Assembly: GCA_029256365.1 (NCBI GenBank) | Contig: JAQSYB010000080.1 | Span: 1-7,788 of the forward strand | DNA from: Clostridia bacterium | GTDB lineage: Bacteria; Bacillota; Clostridia; Lutisporales; Lutisporaceae | DNA: 7,788 nt | Reading direction: 5' to 3' | Part shown: one piece after another, positions 7,451-7,788 of the stretch | Numbering within the stretch: the first letter of the stretch is position 1 | How the letters are laid out: each line of letters starts with the position of its first letter | Notes under the pieces: model-generated | The model's input: only the letters and a program-made list of their open reading frames with translations | What the model was told of the DNA's origin: nothing | The model's database searches: none | Program-made: the position numbers and the translations under genes

Positions 7451-7556
7451 TAATTAGTTTATCATTCAAGGGGACTATTTACACTGTTTTTTTGTTTCGG
7501 CGAAAATGTGCTATAATATTTCTATAATTTACAAATAAATTGATAAACTATAATTA
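7451..7556. repeat. Imperfect 14/16-bp inverted repeat flanking a short AT-rich core
   Basis: TAATTAGTTTATCA (7451-7464) recurs inverted as TGATAAACTATAATTA (7541-7556). The arms share a perfect 10-bp block (7455-7464 with 7541-7550), and the right arm has two extra bases before the outer TAATT. A smaller palindrome, TTTCG-G-CGAAA (7495-7505), sits within three bases of the symmetry centre. It could be the ends of a tiny mobile element, a regulatory site, or chance in AT-rich DNA. Confidence 0.4.
7489..7517 (+). promoter_or_regulatory. Possible rightward extended -10 promoter
   Basis: TGC-TATAAT (extended -10, hexamer 7512-7517) is a full consensus match. The -35 at a 17-base spacing is TTTTTG, which is poor. 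It points away from topB into DNA with no recognisable gene, so it might drive a non-coding RNA, a gene beyond the window, or nothing. Confidence 0.3.
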
Positions 7557-7590
7557 ACAGGAATAGAAAAACGATTGGCTTTATTAAGAA

Positions 7591-7617
7591 AGATTCTTCA
7601 CTGCGTTCAGAATGACA
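7591..7617 (-). repeat. Interspersed repeat of the HSERSEES type
   Basis: On the minus strand this 27-base segment starts TGTCATTCTGAACGCAGTGA and ends AGAATCT. It closely resembles the very common bacterial repeat TGTCATTCTGAGCGAAGCGA-AGAATC, whose translation HSERSEES appears in many spurious database proteins. The ends ATTCT (7609-7613 on this strand) and AGAAT (7593-7597) are complementary and can form a short hairpin. Family membership is from memory of the motif, not from a search. Confidence 0.72.
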
Positions 7618-7672
7618 GAAGCAATAATAATCTAGCACAAACGCTTTGCATAAGGAATAATTTTGTGGAGTA

Positions 7673-7760
7673 AAGCTTCTTTGCCCTTGAGGAATACCCT
7701 CGAGGAAGCTTGCTTTGTTGCACCCCAGAGCCACGGCCATCAAAGCAAGGTTCTGGTGCA
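7673..7760. repeat. Self-complementary, strongly structured segment (possible repeat unit or RNA)
   Basis: Three helices can form. AAGCTTC (7673-7679) pairs with GAAGCTT (7705-7711), enclosing TTGAGG/CCTCGA (7687-7692 with 7698-7703, one G-T wobble) on a five-base loop. CTTGCTTTG (7709-7717) pairs perfectly with CAAAGCAAG (7741-7749). TGCACC (7719-7724) pairs with GGTGCA (7755-7760), crossing the second helix. The first and second helices share three bases, so they compete. I recognise no RNA family. Together with the repeat copy at 7591 it may be one compound dispersed repeat that continues past the window edge. Confidence 0.4.
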
Positions 7761-7788
7761 TTTGAAGCTGTCGTAAGAAAATTCGTTC

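Larger units (their letters stand above)
7416..7788. other. Gene-less region upstream of topB
   Basis: No convincing gene is seen in these 373 bases. The left part must carry the topB leader and promoter; the best minus-strand pair is poor (TTGAAT with TATATG at a 15-base spacing), so I do not list it separately. The middle holds an inverted repeat and a plus-strand extended -10. The right part holds a copy of a common interspersed repeat and a stretch full of competing hairpins. A minus-strand reading frame stays open from the right edge to 7522, but its translation includes HSERSEESF, the hallmark of an artefactual repeat-derived product. Confidence 0.7.

Noticed and set aside
7416..7469. 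Longer TopB with 18 extra N-terminal residues
   Set aside because: The upstream ATG lacks a ribosome site, while the ATG at 7415 has AAGGAG at an ideal distance and gives the family's normal N-terminus.
7522..7761. Minus-strand reading frame of 79 residues, open to the right edge of the window
   Set aside because: Its translation contains HSERSEESF from an interspersed repeat and runs through strong hairpins; no ribosome site precedes its ATG and no family is recognised. It is probably a spurious product of repeat DNA.
1..7788. CRISPR array, tRNA, rRNA, insertion sequence or defence system
   Set aside because: No regularly spaced repeats, cloverleaf, rRNA-like sequence, transposase or nuclease gene was seen on either strand.

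Overview
The window looks like an ordinary chromosomal stretch from a low-GC Firmicute, most likely a member of the Clostridia. The evidence is AT-rich DNA, strong AGGAG-type ribosome binding sites, a Bacillus-type DNA topoisomerase III with paired C-terminal zinc ribbons, a lipoprotein-anchored siderophore binding protein, and U-tailed intrinsic terminators. The genus cannot be named from the sequence.

Layout, left to right. (1) 15-1028 (+): formimidoylglutamase (HutG), the last step of one histidine degradation route; its promoter and any upstream hut genes lie outside the window. (2) 1027-1069: a near-perfect hairpin terminator shared by two convergent genes. (3) 1074-2039 (-): a lipoprotein siderophore-binding protein. 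(4) 2040-2236: a compact divergent control region with two Fur-like boxes 23 bp apart, each touching the -35 region of one of two outward-facing promoters. (5) 2237-5114 (+): two FecCD-type permeases and an ABC ATPase, translationally coupled through one-base stop/start overlaps. With the binding protein they make a complete importer for ferric siderophore. (6) 5137-5176: a second terminator built on the same stem core as the first. (7) 5229-7415 (-): topB. (8) 7416-7788: no gene; it holds the topB leader, a 106-bp inverted repeat around an extended -10 sequence, a copy of a widespread interspersed repeat, and a strongly self-complementary stretch at the right edge.

The iron genes form one functional unit. 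The lipoprotein captures ferric siderophore outside the membrane, the two permeases form the channel and the ATPase drives import. Both divergent transcripts are probably repressed together when iron is sufficient. hutG and topB are unrelated neighbours, each separated from the iron genes by a terminator.

I found no clear novel system. The items most worth a second look are the pair of terminators with a compensatory base change, the Cys in place of a metal-binding Asp in HutG, and the structured repeat-rich right end.
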